Assembly: GCA_027943335.1 (NCBI GenBank)
Contig: BSBK01002055.1
Location: 620,001 to 684,000 of the forward strand
Direction: 5' to 3'
DNA: 64,000 bases
DNA from: Chamaecyparis obtusa
Taxonomy: Eukaryota > Streptophyta > Pinopsida > Cupressales > Cupressaceae
Every line of letters begins with the position of its first letter. Positions within the stretch are counted from its first letter, which is position 1. Below the pieces are notes generated by a model. The model worked only from the letters and a program-made list of their open reading frames with translations, was not told the DNA's origin and searched no databases. Position numbers and translations under genes: made by a program. Below are positions 22,715-32,004 of the stretch, piece by piece.

Positions 22715-23290
22715 ATGTTGAAAAAAGAGGCAAAGATTGAATGGAATGAAGAAGCAGATGAATCTTTCAGAAATATCAAAAAGGCCATCAAGGATGCTCC
22801 TTTTTTGAGGACACCTAATTATGGTAAGCCCATGCAGATATTTTCTTTTGCTTCTTGTCATACAATTGCAACAATTTTATTGCAAAAGAATTCAGATGGA
22901 TATGAACAACCCATATCATTTTTTAGTAAATCCCTACAAGCAACAATATTGAAATATGATATTACTGAGAAAGAGGCTTATGCCTTAGTCAAAGCAGTCA
23001 AGGCTTTTTGATGTTCCCTTGTAGGAGCTAAGGTGGTTGCTTATGTTCCTAGTGCTGCAGTTAAGGATATATTGGTGCAACAAGAAGTTTTAGGGAAAAG
23101 ATGTAGATGGATCAATAGGATCCAAGAATTTAATATTGATATCTAGATTACAAAGTTGGTAAGAGGCTTAGGTCTTGCAAAATTAATGGCACAAAGCAAT
23201 CTGATTGCAAATCATGTAAATGTGTTAGAAGAAGATCAAAGGCCATATATTTTTGATTTGGATTATTGTGATTGGTACAAAGATGTTATT
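22715..23290 (+). pseudogene. GYP-E regular RNase H
   Basis: Follows RT in frame: EEADESFRNIKKAIKDAP, then FASCHTIATILLQK, where related proteins have Asp (FASD), and PISFFSKSLQ with YDITEKEAYALVKAVKAF. The first catalytic Asp is replaced by Cys. Stops lie near 23009 and 23143. Beyond 23011 the domain is poorly conserved. The extra RNase H at 20894 keeps its acidic residues. Confidence 0.75.
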
Positions 23291-23305
23291 GGTTACTTGT
23301 AGAAA

Positions 23306-24529
23306 TTGGTCCTTCCCCTTGAGATGGATGAAACTAGAAGAAGAACTGTCAAGTTGCAATCTATAAGGTATGCCATTATACATGGTAAGTTGTGGTGGAG
23401 AAGCAATGAAGGAGTATTGCTAAAGTGCATAGACCATGAGAGATCTAAAGCTCTATTAAAGGAAATGCACCAAGGTGTTTGTGGATGACACTATATGGAA
23501 AAGACCACATTTCACAAGATCCTTAGGTCTGGATTTTGGTGGCCTACATTTTTTAAGGATACACATCAGTTTGTAAGAAAATGTGATGCATGTCAAATAT
23601 TTGCTGCAAAGTTGAAATTTAATGGAAATTTTCCACTCAGGCCTGTTGCAGTTCAGGCTCCTTTCCAAAAGTGGGGTATTGATTTTATTGGGGAGATTGC
23701 AAATAAGTCTACTGGTGGACATTCTTACATACTAGTGGCAGTAGACTATTTTACCAAGTGGGTTGAAGCTATCCCTACTAGAAAGGCTACTAGCAAAGTG
23801 GTAGCATATTTTTTGATGTAGAACATCCTTACCAGGTTTGGTTGCCCAGAGGTAGTTGTGGTTGATAATGCAATGTGTTTTAGATCACAAGAATTCAGTG
23901 ATTTTTGTCAGCAATATGGGATACACATTTCATTTTCTTCCCCATATCATCTACAAGGAAATGGCCAGGCTGAGTTTAGTAATAAAAGTCTAATTAAGAT
24001 TCTCAAGATAGGGTTGGACAAAAATAAGAAAGCCTGGGACTCAAAGTTATGGTGGGCACTATGGGCTAATAGGGTAACTATTAAGAAGGCCATAGGTTGT
24101 GCTCCATTTGATTTGGTATATGGAATAAGTTCTAGATTGCCTAAAAATAATCTATTGTAGATGTATAAGTTCATCCAGGCATATGATGAAGATTTGAATG
24201 ATGAGATGAAAGTAAGAATGGATGAACTGATCCAGTTGGAGGAGGTGAGAAGAGATGCACATGAAAGAAATGAGGCATTCCAGAGACAATGTAAGAATTT
24301 GTTTGATAGGAGGGCTACTCAAATGAGTTTTGAAGTTGATGACCTTGTCCTGATGTGGAATGCAAGGTTAGAAGATAAGGGGAAGCATGGAAAATTTGAT
24401 CCAATTTGGTTGGGCCCTTATCTTATTGAGAGCAAATGGGGGACAGATTCTTATGTCCTGAAAGATTTAACTAGTGGTACTTTAGAATTGCCTGTTCATG
24501 GACAATTTCTAAAGTTTTACTTCTCCTGA
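23306..24529 (+). pseudogene. GYP-E integrase
   Basis: The zinc-binding region (His near 23488, CDACQIF at about 23590) is followed by the core: WGIDFIGEI (first Asp), VVVDNAMCF (second Asp) and NGQAEFSNKSLI (Glu). All three catalytic residues are visible. The C-terminal part has FDRRATQMSFEVDDLV and FDPIWLGPYLI, a GPY/F-like module, and no chromodomain. Stops lie near 23486, 23819 and 24158. The end is TGA at 24529. Confidence 0.9.
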
Positions 24530-24682
24530 AGTATCTTTTCCATGAGCAGTAGTTAGGTTTCCCCTTGTTCAGTCATCTATTTTTGCTTTTTGGGTCAAAA
24601 TTTTGAGTTGGTCTGCTCTTCTAGGAGATTCTAGCTTGCTCATTGTATCTACAGGAGATACATGTACCAGAGTATGAGCCAC
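24530..24682 (+). other. GYP-E 3' untranslated region
   Basis: Short stretch between the integrase stop and the LTR. No convincing polypurine tract can be seen; ggagatac near 24653 is the best purine run. Confidence 0.5.
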
Positions 24683-27171
24683 TGTTAGTACCTATAAAAA
24701 TTTTCATATCTCTAGCTTTTTTCTGCCAGTCTCTGTAGTTGTTTTTAGGTCTTTGGCTCAAACCCTAGGTGAAAATTTTGAAAAACTAGCCGTTGTAGTG
24801 AAAAGCCCTAAAAATGCCCTGGCCTTGTTCTAATTTTGCATTACTTTATTCAGACCACTTAAAACTCTAAAACACATGTGCTTAATTGTTACCCCCTTTG
24901 TCACATGATCATGTGAAGCTTTTTTATGTTATGTGATCTTGTGACTAATGTTTTTCGGGCCCCTTTTAATAATTGCCGATTTGCCTAAGTCTCCCAGGTT
25001 AATTTTTCCTAAGTTTGGAGCCCAGTGGTGTTTTAATTTTTTTCCTGAGTTAGTGCCTAAATATTACCTATGTTTTTGGCTTAATATTTCCTAGGCCCGA
25101 CTCTCTCTGACACCATCTTAATCCTATAGTTATCATAAGTTCACAAGGGTTTTGTTAGAGGCTTGCGATCTTATGCCAACCATTGATTCTCTTTGTGATG
25201 TAGCATTTTAGACAGGTGGGTCCAAAGTGACACATAAGTACAAATGGCAAGCTATGATTGGTCCACAGGTGAATGACTGGATATGCTATTATTGGGACCT
25301 TGGTTTTTGAGGTTCAATGGGTTCTGACACTTGCAGAGCATCGACGATCAGCATGTAATCCGATGGGTTTTTTCTAACACATGTGAACTTAATACAACCG
25401 TTGATATCTTTTGGTGTCAAAGGATTGTCAAAGCAGGGTAAGATTCTTCATTCGAAAGTTGTCTTATGATCTGAAGGAATCTTGGAGGTCTATGCGAAGA
25501 TAAGACAACTATTGATCTTCTTGATGTAGGCCCAGTAAAATTTCTTAGTCTTTTGGCAGTTTGGATAAGTTTTGGCTGTTCTGAAAAATGCTTGCTTTGT
25601 TCGCTGGTTCGCGTGATGTTTTGGCAAAGGGTCTAAAGACTTAGCAATTTCATGAACAGTTTTTGCATATTAACCAAATAATTTAGCAGTGCTCTCAAAG
25701 TTGTCATGAATGGGTGAAGGTTTTTTCAGTCGCGTATTCACTAGATTCTTATAAAGTAAAAACATAACCTAGGAAAAGGAAAAGCATCTAACAATAATGA
25801 TATAAACCAAGTTTAGATTTGAATGAGGGCCGTTGATCCATTGGTAAGTGCCATAAAGTAGCCATTCTCTACATATTTGTAAGTTTGAATGCTTTCAAGT
25901 GACAGAAAGGACCAGAATTGAATGTTTTGACGACTGAACTTAATAGAAATGATTTGCAGTTGTTGTGGTGTGGTCCAGTGCATCTGATGATTATTTGCAG
26001 AGAGTTTTGTACCATGAGAGGATGGGTTTACTTTCTCAAAGCATGTTGTAGGGGTCAAATCAGATGGATTTGCAGGAATTTCTTGATCTTCAGTACATTT
26101 CCAGAAGAATTACCATAAATGAAGATTGAATTTTTGATCTGATTGCTCAGGGTTGTTTGGTTTTCCCTCCAATGTATTAATTTCTGATTTGTTTGAATTG
26201 TTTGGTGGGTGGAAACCCTAACCCTTACCCTAGTTATCCGTAGCTTGGTGCATCCTAACCTATTTGGGATTCCAAGATAACCAGTGGTATTTAATGTTGA
26301 ATTTTTAATTTTGTAGGGGTTCCAGTTTTGAAGTTCAAAAAAAGTCCCTAATTTCTGGTCCCAAGGTTTTGTAATAGTTTTTGATTCAGTGTTTGTTGAT
26401 GAAAGAAGAAAGTTGCAGGTCTAAGCTATAGTTTGCAAGCTTGATTTGTTATGACTGATTGTATGCATAGAAAAGGTTCATCATATTTAGTACAAATACA
26501 TGATTCTTCTCTCTCCTCTATGTCAAGTTAGGTAGACTTTGAGCTTTCTAGTTCATTACATATTATTTTATGTATGTATCTTCATTCTTGAATTCTGATC
26601 TAGGATTGGATTAAATGATGCTCTAGGTGAGATATGAGTTTACTATTGTCTACATAAGGATTATTTGTAAGAAGTAAGGATTGTGGTAGATGTATTTATG
26701 GCTATGAATCTTAGATGTATTCTGGTATGTGTATCTCTTGTGTCTAAAAAATCTTGCCCAATGGATGAGGCACTGGCCTAAATGTGTAGTCCTCTTGTCA
26801 AAATATGCTGATTGAAGCTGTTGCAATCCAAATCCTAAATCAAGAACCATTTTAAGCTTTAAGTATTTGGTTGTATGGTTGTGTTACCCTATAGTAATCT
26901 ATAGTCAATGAAAGTGAGGTTAGCATTTAGTACTTTCTTACTATCAATTTGTTGTTTAGACCTAGTTTTTGGTGTGTGAAGTATAGTTTCCATTGGGTTA
27001 GGTGCACCCGCCTTGGTTTTGCAGAGCTAGAAGTGAAGAGGGAAATCTTGTCCCTATAGTTGGTCTAGTTACCCTAAGAAAATTATACATTTTGGAACTA
27101 ACCAATCCTAAAATCAAATTGAGGGTATATTGGTAGCCTAAGAGCATAAGCATCCATTTTGAACACCAACA
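24683..27171 (+). repeat. GYP-E 3' LTR (2489 bp)
   Basis: Starts TGTTAGTACC and ends CACCAACA, followed by the agaga target duplication. Longer than the 5' LTR because of about 50 extra bases near 25905-25955. No gene inside. Confidence 0.9.
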
Positions 27172-27176
27172 AGAGA

Positions 27177-27443
27177 GATAGTAAAATGAATAGATTCACT
27201 CTTTTAATAGAGCACACCTCTATGATGTTAAGCATTATTGAAGAGTAGTTGGAAGAATGTCTTTCAGCCAAGACATCTTTTCAATAGTTTAACTTTGAGA
27301 ACCTCCAAGCATGTGAAATAGCATCTGATGGACTAAGTGCACTACTCAATGTGGCAGATTCCATTAAGAAATCATGGGAGAAGGAGTTAGAAGCTATAAA
27401 GATTGATTTTGTAGATTGTGTTGCAAGCCTACTGGCTTTGTAA
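27177..27443 (+). pseudogene. NAC-B ORF2, C-terminal end
   Basis: Continues the NAC-B ORF2 frame behind the GYP-E target duplication. A helical segment contains MMLSIIEE, SDGLSALLNVADSIKKSWEK and VDCVASLLAL, ending with TAA at 27441-27443. Stops lie near 27258 and 27285. It corresponds to the C-terminal end of NAC-A ORF2 (29460-29730), which has the same helical, Leu-rich nature. Confidence 0.65.
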
Positions 27444-27722
27444 TAATGAGTTAAGGTATAATCTTTTTGTGATACAATTTTGTAACCCTCCTTACCTTTA
27501 TTTTGTCACTGTTGTCAAAGGGGGAGAGATATATAGCAGAAAATTGATAGTATATGATAAGTATTGATACTCTTAGGGGGAGTACTGTATTAGAGATAAG
27601 ATTTTTTGAGGATTTATAAGTATAGTATATATATTTTATACTATGGCCACAATTTTGAGATTTTGAAGTTGTACACTTAGCCAATTTTCTCATATGTTGC
27701 CACTAATGACAAAGGGGGAGAT
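27444..27722 (+). other. NAC-B 3' untranslated region with two polypurine motifs
   Basis: An upstream polypurine-like motif GTTGTCAAAGGGGGAGA lies at 27511-27527 and another G-run near 27575. The terminal tract aaagggggagat is at 27711-27722, directly before the LTR and preceded by TTGCCACTAATGAC. No gene seen. Confidence 0.8.
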
Positions 27723-28733
27723 TGTTGGCAATTTGGCTGAGTTGATTACATAGATGTTGTCATTATGGAAACATATGATCCACATGAAGATCACATAGGT
27801 TAGAGAGCTAGTATGACAGAGTGCACTACAAAATTGTCTAAGTGTGAGACAATATATTTAGCAGTGAACCTGGACACAGTTTTGGTTTGTGATGTTGATT
27901 GGAGTAAGTTCAGTGCTTGTGCACTTGAACATACACTCTATAATGACTATTGAAGACCCATCTTAGAGTGCAAGTCAGTATGACATGTACGGAAGAAGTT
28001 ATGAAATTTTTACCGAAGACAGTGTCAAGCCGACAGGATAGAATATGAAGATAGAATAAGCAAAGAGTTAAGGGATTATTTTGTTTATCAAAATAATGAC
28101 TTAACAATATAAAGGGACAAAATCCTAGATGTTAACTCTTGGATAAATTTATTTGTATAACTGTAATTGTAATTTTAAGTAAAATATAGTTGTAATGAGA
28201 TGTAATGAAGTAGTGACATGATGTGAAATATATGATGCATATGTAATAGCAATAGTGGAAGAGTAGCGAAGAGATATTGATGCAATTAGTATAAGGTTAT
28301 GTACCTTAACCTTCTTTTTTAATCAATGTATATTGTACATTACTTGTTTGGGCAATTGGCTCATCTGGTAATCACATTTTTTACTACCAACTCCTAATAG
28401 GGTTGAGGCTTCTAACAAGTCCTATAGTCCCTTAATTAGGACTGATACACTATATGTTTGTAATAGAATCCTAACAAGGTCAACATCCTTAACAGGATAC
28501 TCTTGATTAGTGGATCTTTGTGGGTACCATCCCCACCCAGGTTTTCCCTTGGCCAAGGTTTCCTCGAGAACAAATAATATGTTATGATTTCTTTAGTTTT
28601 ATTGCTATGCATGTTGTTTAGCTTCTTATATTATGCATGTATAAAGATAATCTATTATATCCATAATTGGGCAAAAGATAAAGTTTGTAGAATACTGATT
28701 CACCCCCCGTCTTAGTATTCCCTATTTCTAACA
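27723..28733 (+). repeat. NAC-B 3' LTR (1011 bp)
   Basis: Starts TGTTGGCAATTTGGCTGAG and ends TTTCTAACA, followed by the taaag duplication. It has the same internal boxes as the 5' LTR, including GATTCACCCCCCGTC near 28699. Confidence 0.9.
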
Positions 28734-28738
28734 TAAAG

Positions 28739-29730
28739 ATCATGAGAATATAGAGGAAGGAAAATCAAAAGAGAAACAAGAAGAAATAGTACAGGAAAAA
28801 TAAATTCAGCTAATGAAGGAGAAGGTAGAACAAACCAAATCAGAAAATGTTACTCAAGTTAGTTTGGACACTTCCCTATTGTTGGAAAGTATGTCCAATC
28901 CACTAAGTTTTGATGTGGACAACATAGATGAAGATGAGCCGATGAGACTATCATTCATGGATTTTACTAATGCCAAGGAAAGATCACTTTAGAAAGGTGA
29001 CAAAAGAGCTAAGGTAATTGTAAGGGCTGTAAAAACTATAAACAAGCTAATTCCCTCACTGATTATATTCAAAGAAAAGGATGAAGCTAAGAAATTTGGT
29101 ATAGTATTGGATAGCTTTCTCAATCATTTTGATTCATTGCTGAAAACTACAGAAGAAAAGGATGAGAAGAACTTCTTGGAAAAGAACCTAAGAGAATTTG
29201 GTAAGTGTATTTCATGGGACTTAGACATTTTGAAGGCTACTACTCTCAAGGCTAAGATTTGTGTAGCACATGGTAGGAAACTATACATCTTATGCATAAG
29301 TCCTTATAGGCATATAATGAACATTGAGGAGATCATAGCCAAGGATAAGGCTACCCTTGACAGTCTTATGGACAGTTGTGAATCATCTTCACAAACTATG
29401 AGAGAAATAGATAAGGAAACATCTAGACTATTGGATAAGATAGGAGTATAGGAAATGGAGAAAGGGAGAGTTGCAGATAGATTTAGCTTGTTGAGAATCC
29501 TTTTGACTCCTAAGCTTACAATGTTGGAGACTCATCTTTTAGAAATGATAAAATTTGAAGGCTCAATGTATGTATCCACTCTTACAGAGCTTAAGGTTGT
29601 AGAGACAACGTCATTTGCACTGAATGGATTAATCCATGTCATTGAACTATTGATAAATTCATGGTTTGAAGAAGTTAAGACCTTGGAAAACTCCTTCCAA
29701 TATGTCTTAAATCTAGTGAGTAAGCACTGA
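28739..29730 (+). pseudogene. NAC-A ORF2, second part
   Basis: Resumes NAC-A ORF2 behind the NAC-B target duplication. An acidic stretch with FDVDNIDEDEPMRLSFMDF is followed by VRAVKTINKLIPSLI, FGIVLDSFLNHFDSLLKTTE and a helical, coiled-coil-like part (SLMDSCESSSQTMREIDKET, 29370-29430). The final helical segment ends with TGA near 29730. Stops lie near 28801, 28990 and 29450. Related in order and character to NAC-B ORF2 from 14400 to the end. Function unknown. Confidence 0.65.
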
Positions 29731-30027
29731 ATCATTTGTGCTTAAGTTTTACAATTTTGAATATACCTTTTCCATTGATGTCAAAGGGAGAGGAAGAGAA
29801 AGGAAAAATGAGGAAGAGAAAGAAATATGTAGATTTATATGTAAAGAAGAAAATAAAATAAAAGAAAGGAAAAATGAGGAAGAGAAAGAAATATGTAGAG
29901 AAGAAAATAAAAGAAAAAATGTAGAAAAGAAACAAAAAAGTAGAAAAGAGAAAAAGAAAAGAAGGGAGTTGTATTGTGACACTTAGTAATTTTTCTAAGT
30001 GTTGCCATCAATGCCAAAGGGAGAGAT
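29731..30027 (+). other. NAC-A 3' untranslated region with purine-rich repeat
   Basis: A polypurine-like motif after ATTGATGTCAA (29774-29791) grades into an almost C-free, GA-rich tract to about 29970. That tract contains a roughly 67-bp unit repeated (near 29800 and 29864). The terminal polypurine tract aaagggagagat is at 30016-30027, preceded by GCCATCAATGCC. The open frame at 29738-29986 is a low-complexity artefact. Confidence 0.75.
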
Positions 30028-31079
30028 TATTGGCATATGATGTTTTGGAGCACTTGTAATCACTTGAGGGTTGTCATTTATGGAAACATTTATGTTTGGA
30101 GTGATGACATGATAAGAAGATTTCTACTGGAGTCACAATCATGAAAATGACTAAGTCTAGAATCAAGTTAACAGTCTATAGTGCTATAGTTTTGGTCAAT
30201 GATGAAGATATATGAGGTATGAGAGCTTGCAAAACTAACTAAAGGTATTTTGGGATGTATACATGCTTTAGTTAAGAGAGCATGAGTTTTGGTTACTAGA
30301 TCTAAGAGATACAGTGTTCGAAATATATGAAAAGACAGTAAAATAACATAATAGGGCAGATGAACAATTGTGAATATCAAGGAGAGTATAGTGAATAGGG
30401 TAACTTGCTAAGATAGGTGAATAAATTATATTTCCAACTCTTTGGTAATATAAGAGTGTTGACTCCATAAATATCATTTTTATGAGTTATTGTTATGTTT
30501 TGTATGGTAATTATTAATCTGACTGGAAGGATGATTTTGTATAAGTATAGATTTTTGTTCTAAAAGCAATGTATGGTTATGATTATGATGATGGATTAAT
30601 TTTTTGAATGTAAGAGAAAATATCAGATGCGAGATCACTAAGAGGATGAGCTATAACTAGAACTATCTAGGCAAGATAAGTTCTTGTATTTTTCCCCCTT
30701 TGAGAAATCTTTTGAGACAAGTATTGATTGTAAGAGCAATGTTCTCACCACCTTTAACTAGGTGTTTTGTATACCCCTAACAAGGTTTTGTATTCCTCTA
30801 AAAATGAAATGTACTATGTAACAATTAGCTCCTAATAGGGCTAGATCTCCTAATAGGGATATTATATTTTAGTACATATTTATGGGTAGCATCCCCACTG
30901 GGGTTTTCCCCTGGCCATGGTTTCCTCAAGAAAAAATCATGGTGTCATGAGTAATGTGTTATGCTTATATGTTCTTTTCATTTCTAGATTACTTTGGATT
31001 GTATGTAATTGTTTGAAGTTGAAATCAAAGTTCTGTAATACTGATTCACCCCCCCTCTTGATATTACCTAATCCTAAAA
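30028..31079 (+). repeat. NAC-A 3' LTR (1052 bp)
   Basis: Starts TATTGGCATATG (expected TGTTGG, second base changed) and ends atcctaaaa. It holds CTAATAGGG-like units (30772-30860), CCCCACTGGGG and GGTTTTCCC...GGTTTCC boxes (30893-30926) and GATTCACCCCCCCTCTTG at about 31042-31059. GYP-F gag follows directly. Confidence 0.8.
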
Positions 31080-31990
31080 TGAGGACTCTGAAGAAGAAGG
31101 AGAGGATGAGGAAGAAAGAGAGGAACCCTAGAGGGATAGGCCATGGATAGATGCAGATTAAAGGATATTTTTAGAGGCCCTTGAGAAGGTGGGAAGAAGA
31201 GACACCAAGTTAGATGTTCCTAACTCTTGTGGAAAAGTAAATCCTAAAGGTTGTGTTGATTGAATAGAGGATATGAACAATCATTTTGATTGTGAGAGTG
31301 TGTCTAAGAACCAAAAAGTCAATTTGGAAAAATCCAAGATGAAGGGCCTTGCCCTTAGTTGGTGGAACTTCCTTCAGAGTGAATGGATAGATGATGGAAA
31401 GAGCCAAATATCCACATGGAGGAGAATGAAGTCTAAAATACTAAGGCAATTCATACCGAAGGATGATGAAGTCACCATGCATAAGAAGTTGCAAAGCCTA
31501 AGGTAGAAGCACTTAGATGTAGGTGCATACATAGAGGAGTTTCACAAACTCACTCTAAGGGCCAAGGTGACATAGAGTGAGAAGCCTAAATTGGCTAGAC
31601 AATTGAATGGTATCAAGTATTCAATCCAAGATGAATTGAATTTGTTCAATCTAAAGTTAGTATACTCATGTTTCCAAATGGCACAGAAGATTGAGGAGAG
31701 ACAAAGGAGGAAGAGTGAATCCAAAGGTAAAGGGAGATGAACTAATAACAAGGGTAGAAGAAGATTCAATGGAAGAGGATCATTCAATAGACTCCAAGGG
31801 GAATCTAGCAACCAGAAAAGCCAAGAAGGAGATGCCATTCCTAGAGGAGGCTATAGGGGGAGAAGAAGTAATAGTAGAGGAAGGTCAGGAGGAAGGACTC
31901 TAGGGGTGTTTACTGGAAGATTATTCAACTATAATTAGGTAGGAAACCAAGCCTCAAGGTACCCTAAAAAAATTTGGAACAACCATTAAG
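31080..31990 (+). pseudogene. GYP-F Gag (N-terminus removed by NAC-A)
   Basis: An acidic start leads into the Gag core: MKGLALSWWNFLQSEW, WRRMKSKILRQFIPKDDE, GAYIEEFHKLTLRAKV, LARQLNGIKYSIQDELNLF. Arg/Gly-rich segments follow (31740-31910). The zinc knuckle is ruined: near 31915-31970 the spacing is kept (NQASRYP at the end), but the Cys and His ligands are replaced. Stops occur throughout, mostly TAG. Same Gag type as GYP-H. Confidence 0.8.
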
Positions 31991-32004
31991 GAGGAGATAG
32001 GAGG

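Larger units (their letters stand above)
15207..27171 (+). mobile_element. GYP-E: full-length Ty3/Gypsy element, Tat-like, with extra RNase H
   Basis: It has two LTRs (15207-17645, 2439 bp; 24683-27171, 2489 bp), a primer site at 17648 and a perfect agaga target duplication. The coding order is gag, protease, additional RNase H, reverse transcriptase, RNase H, integrase. There is no chromodomain, and integrase ends in a GPY/F-like region, pointing to the non-chromoviral Tat/Athila side. Most in-frame stops are TAG. It is the deepest insertion in the chain GYP-F, NAC-A, NAC-B, GYP-E. Confidence 0.9.
9567..28733 (+). mobile_element. NAC-B: non-autonomous Copia-like element, full length, split by GYP-E
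   Basis: Two 1011-bp LTRs (9567-10577 and 27723-28733) flank a primer site, ORF1, ORF2, a 3' untranslated region and a polypurine tract. The 5-bp target duplication taaag is perfect (9562-9566 and 28734-28738), and NAC-A ORF2 continues across it. GYP-E (15207-27171 plus a 5-bp duplication) interrupts ORF2; without it the element is about 7.2 kb. No protease, integrase, reverse transcriptase or RNase H belongs to NAC-B itself, so it must have moved in trans. Confidence 0.85.
5487..31079 (+). mobile_element. NAC-A: non-autonomous Copia-like element, split by nested insertions
   Basis: The element comprises a partial 5' LTR (5487-6309), initiator-Met-type primer site, ORF1 (coiled coil plus four zinc-knuckle boxes), ORF2 of unknown function, polypurine tract and 3' LTR (30028-31079). 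NAC-B interrupts it between 9566 and 28734, and the ORF2 sequence resumes on the other side of the duplicated taaag. No protease, integrase or reverse transcriptase motif is visible in either half. Its own start is cut by COP-C and lies outside the window. It sits in the gag of GYP-F. Confidence 0.8.

Noticed and set aside
24640..24682. Polypurine tract of GYP-E
   Set aside because: Only a short ggagata run is present and not adjacent to the LTR; I do not annotate it as a functional tract.
29738..29986. Lys/Glu-rich open frame of 82 codons
   Set aside because: Made by the GA-rich tandem repeat in the NAC-A 3' untranslated region; no codon structure beyond the repeat.
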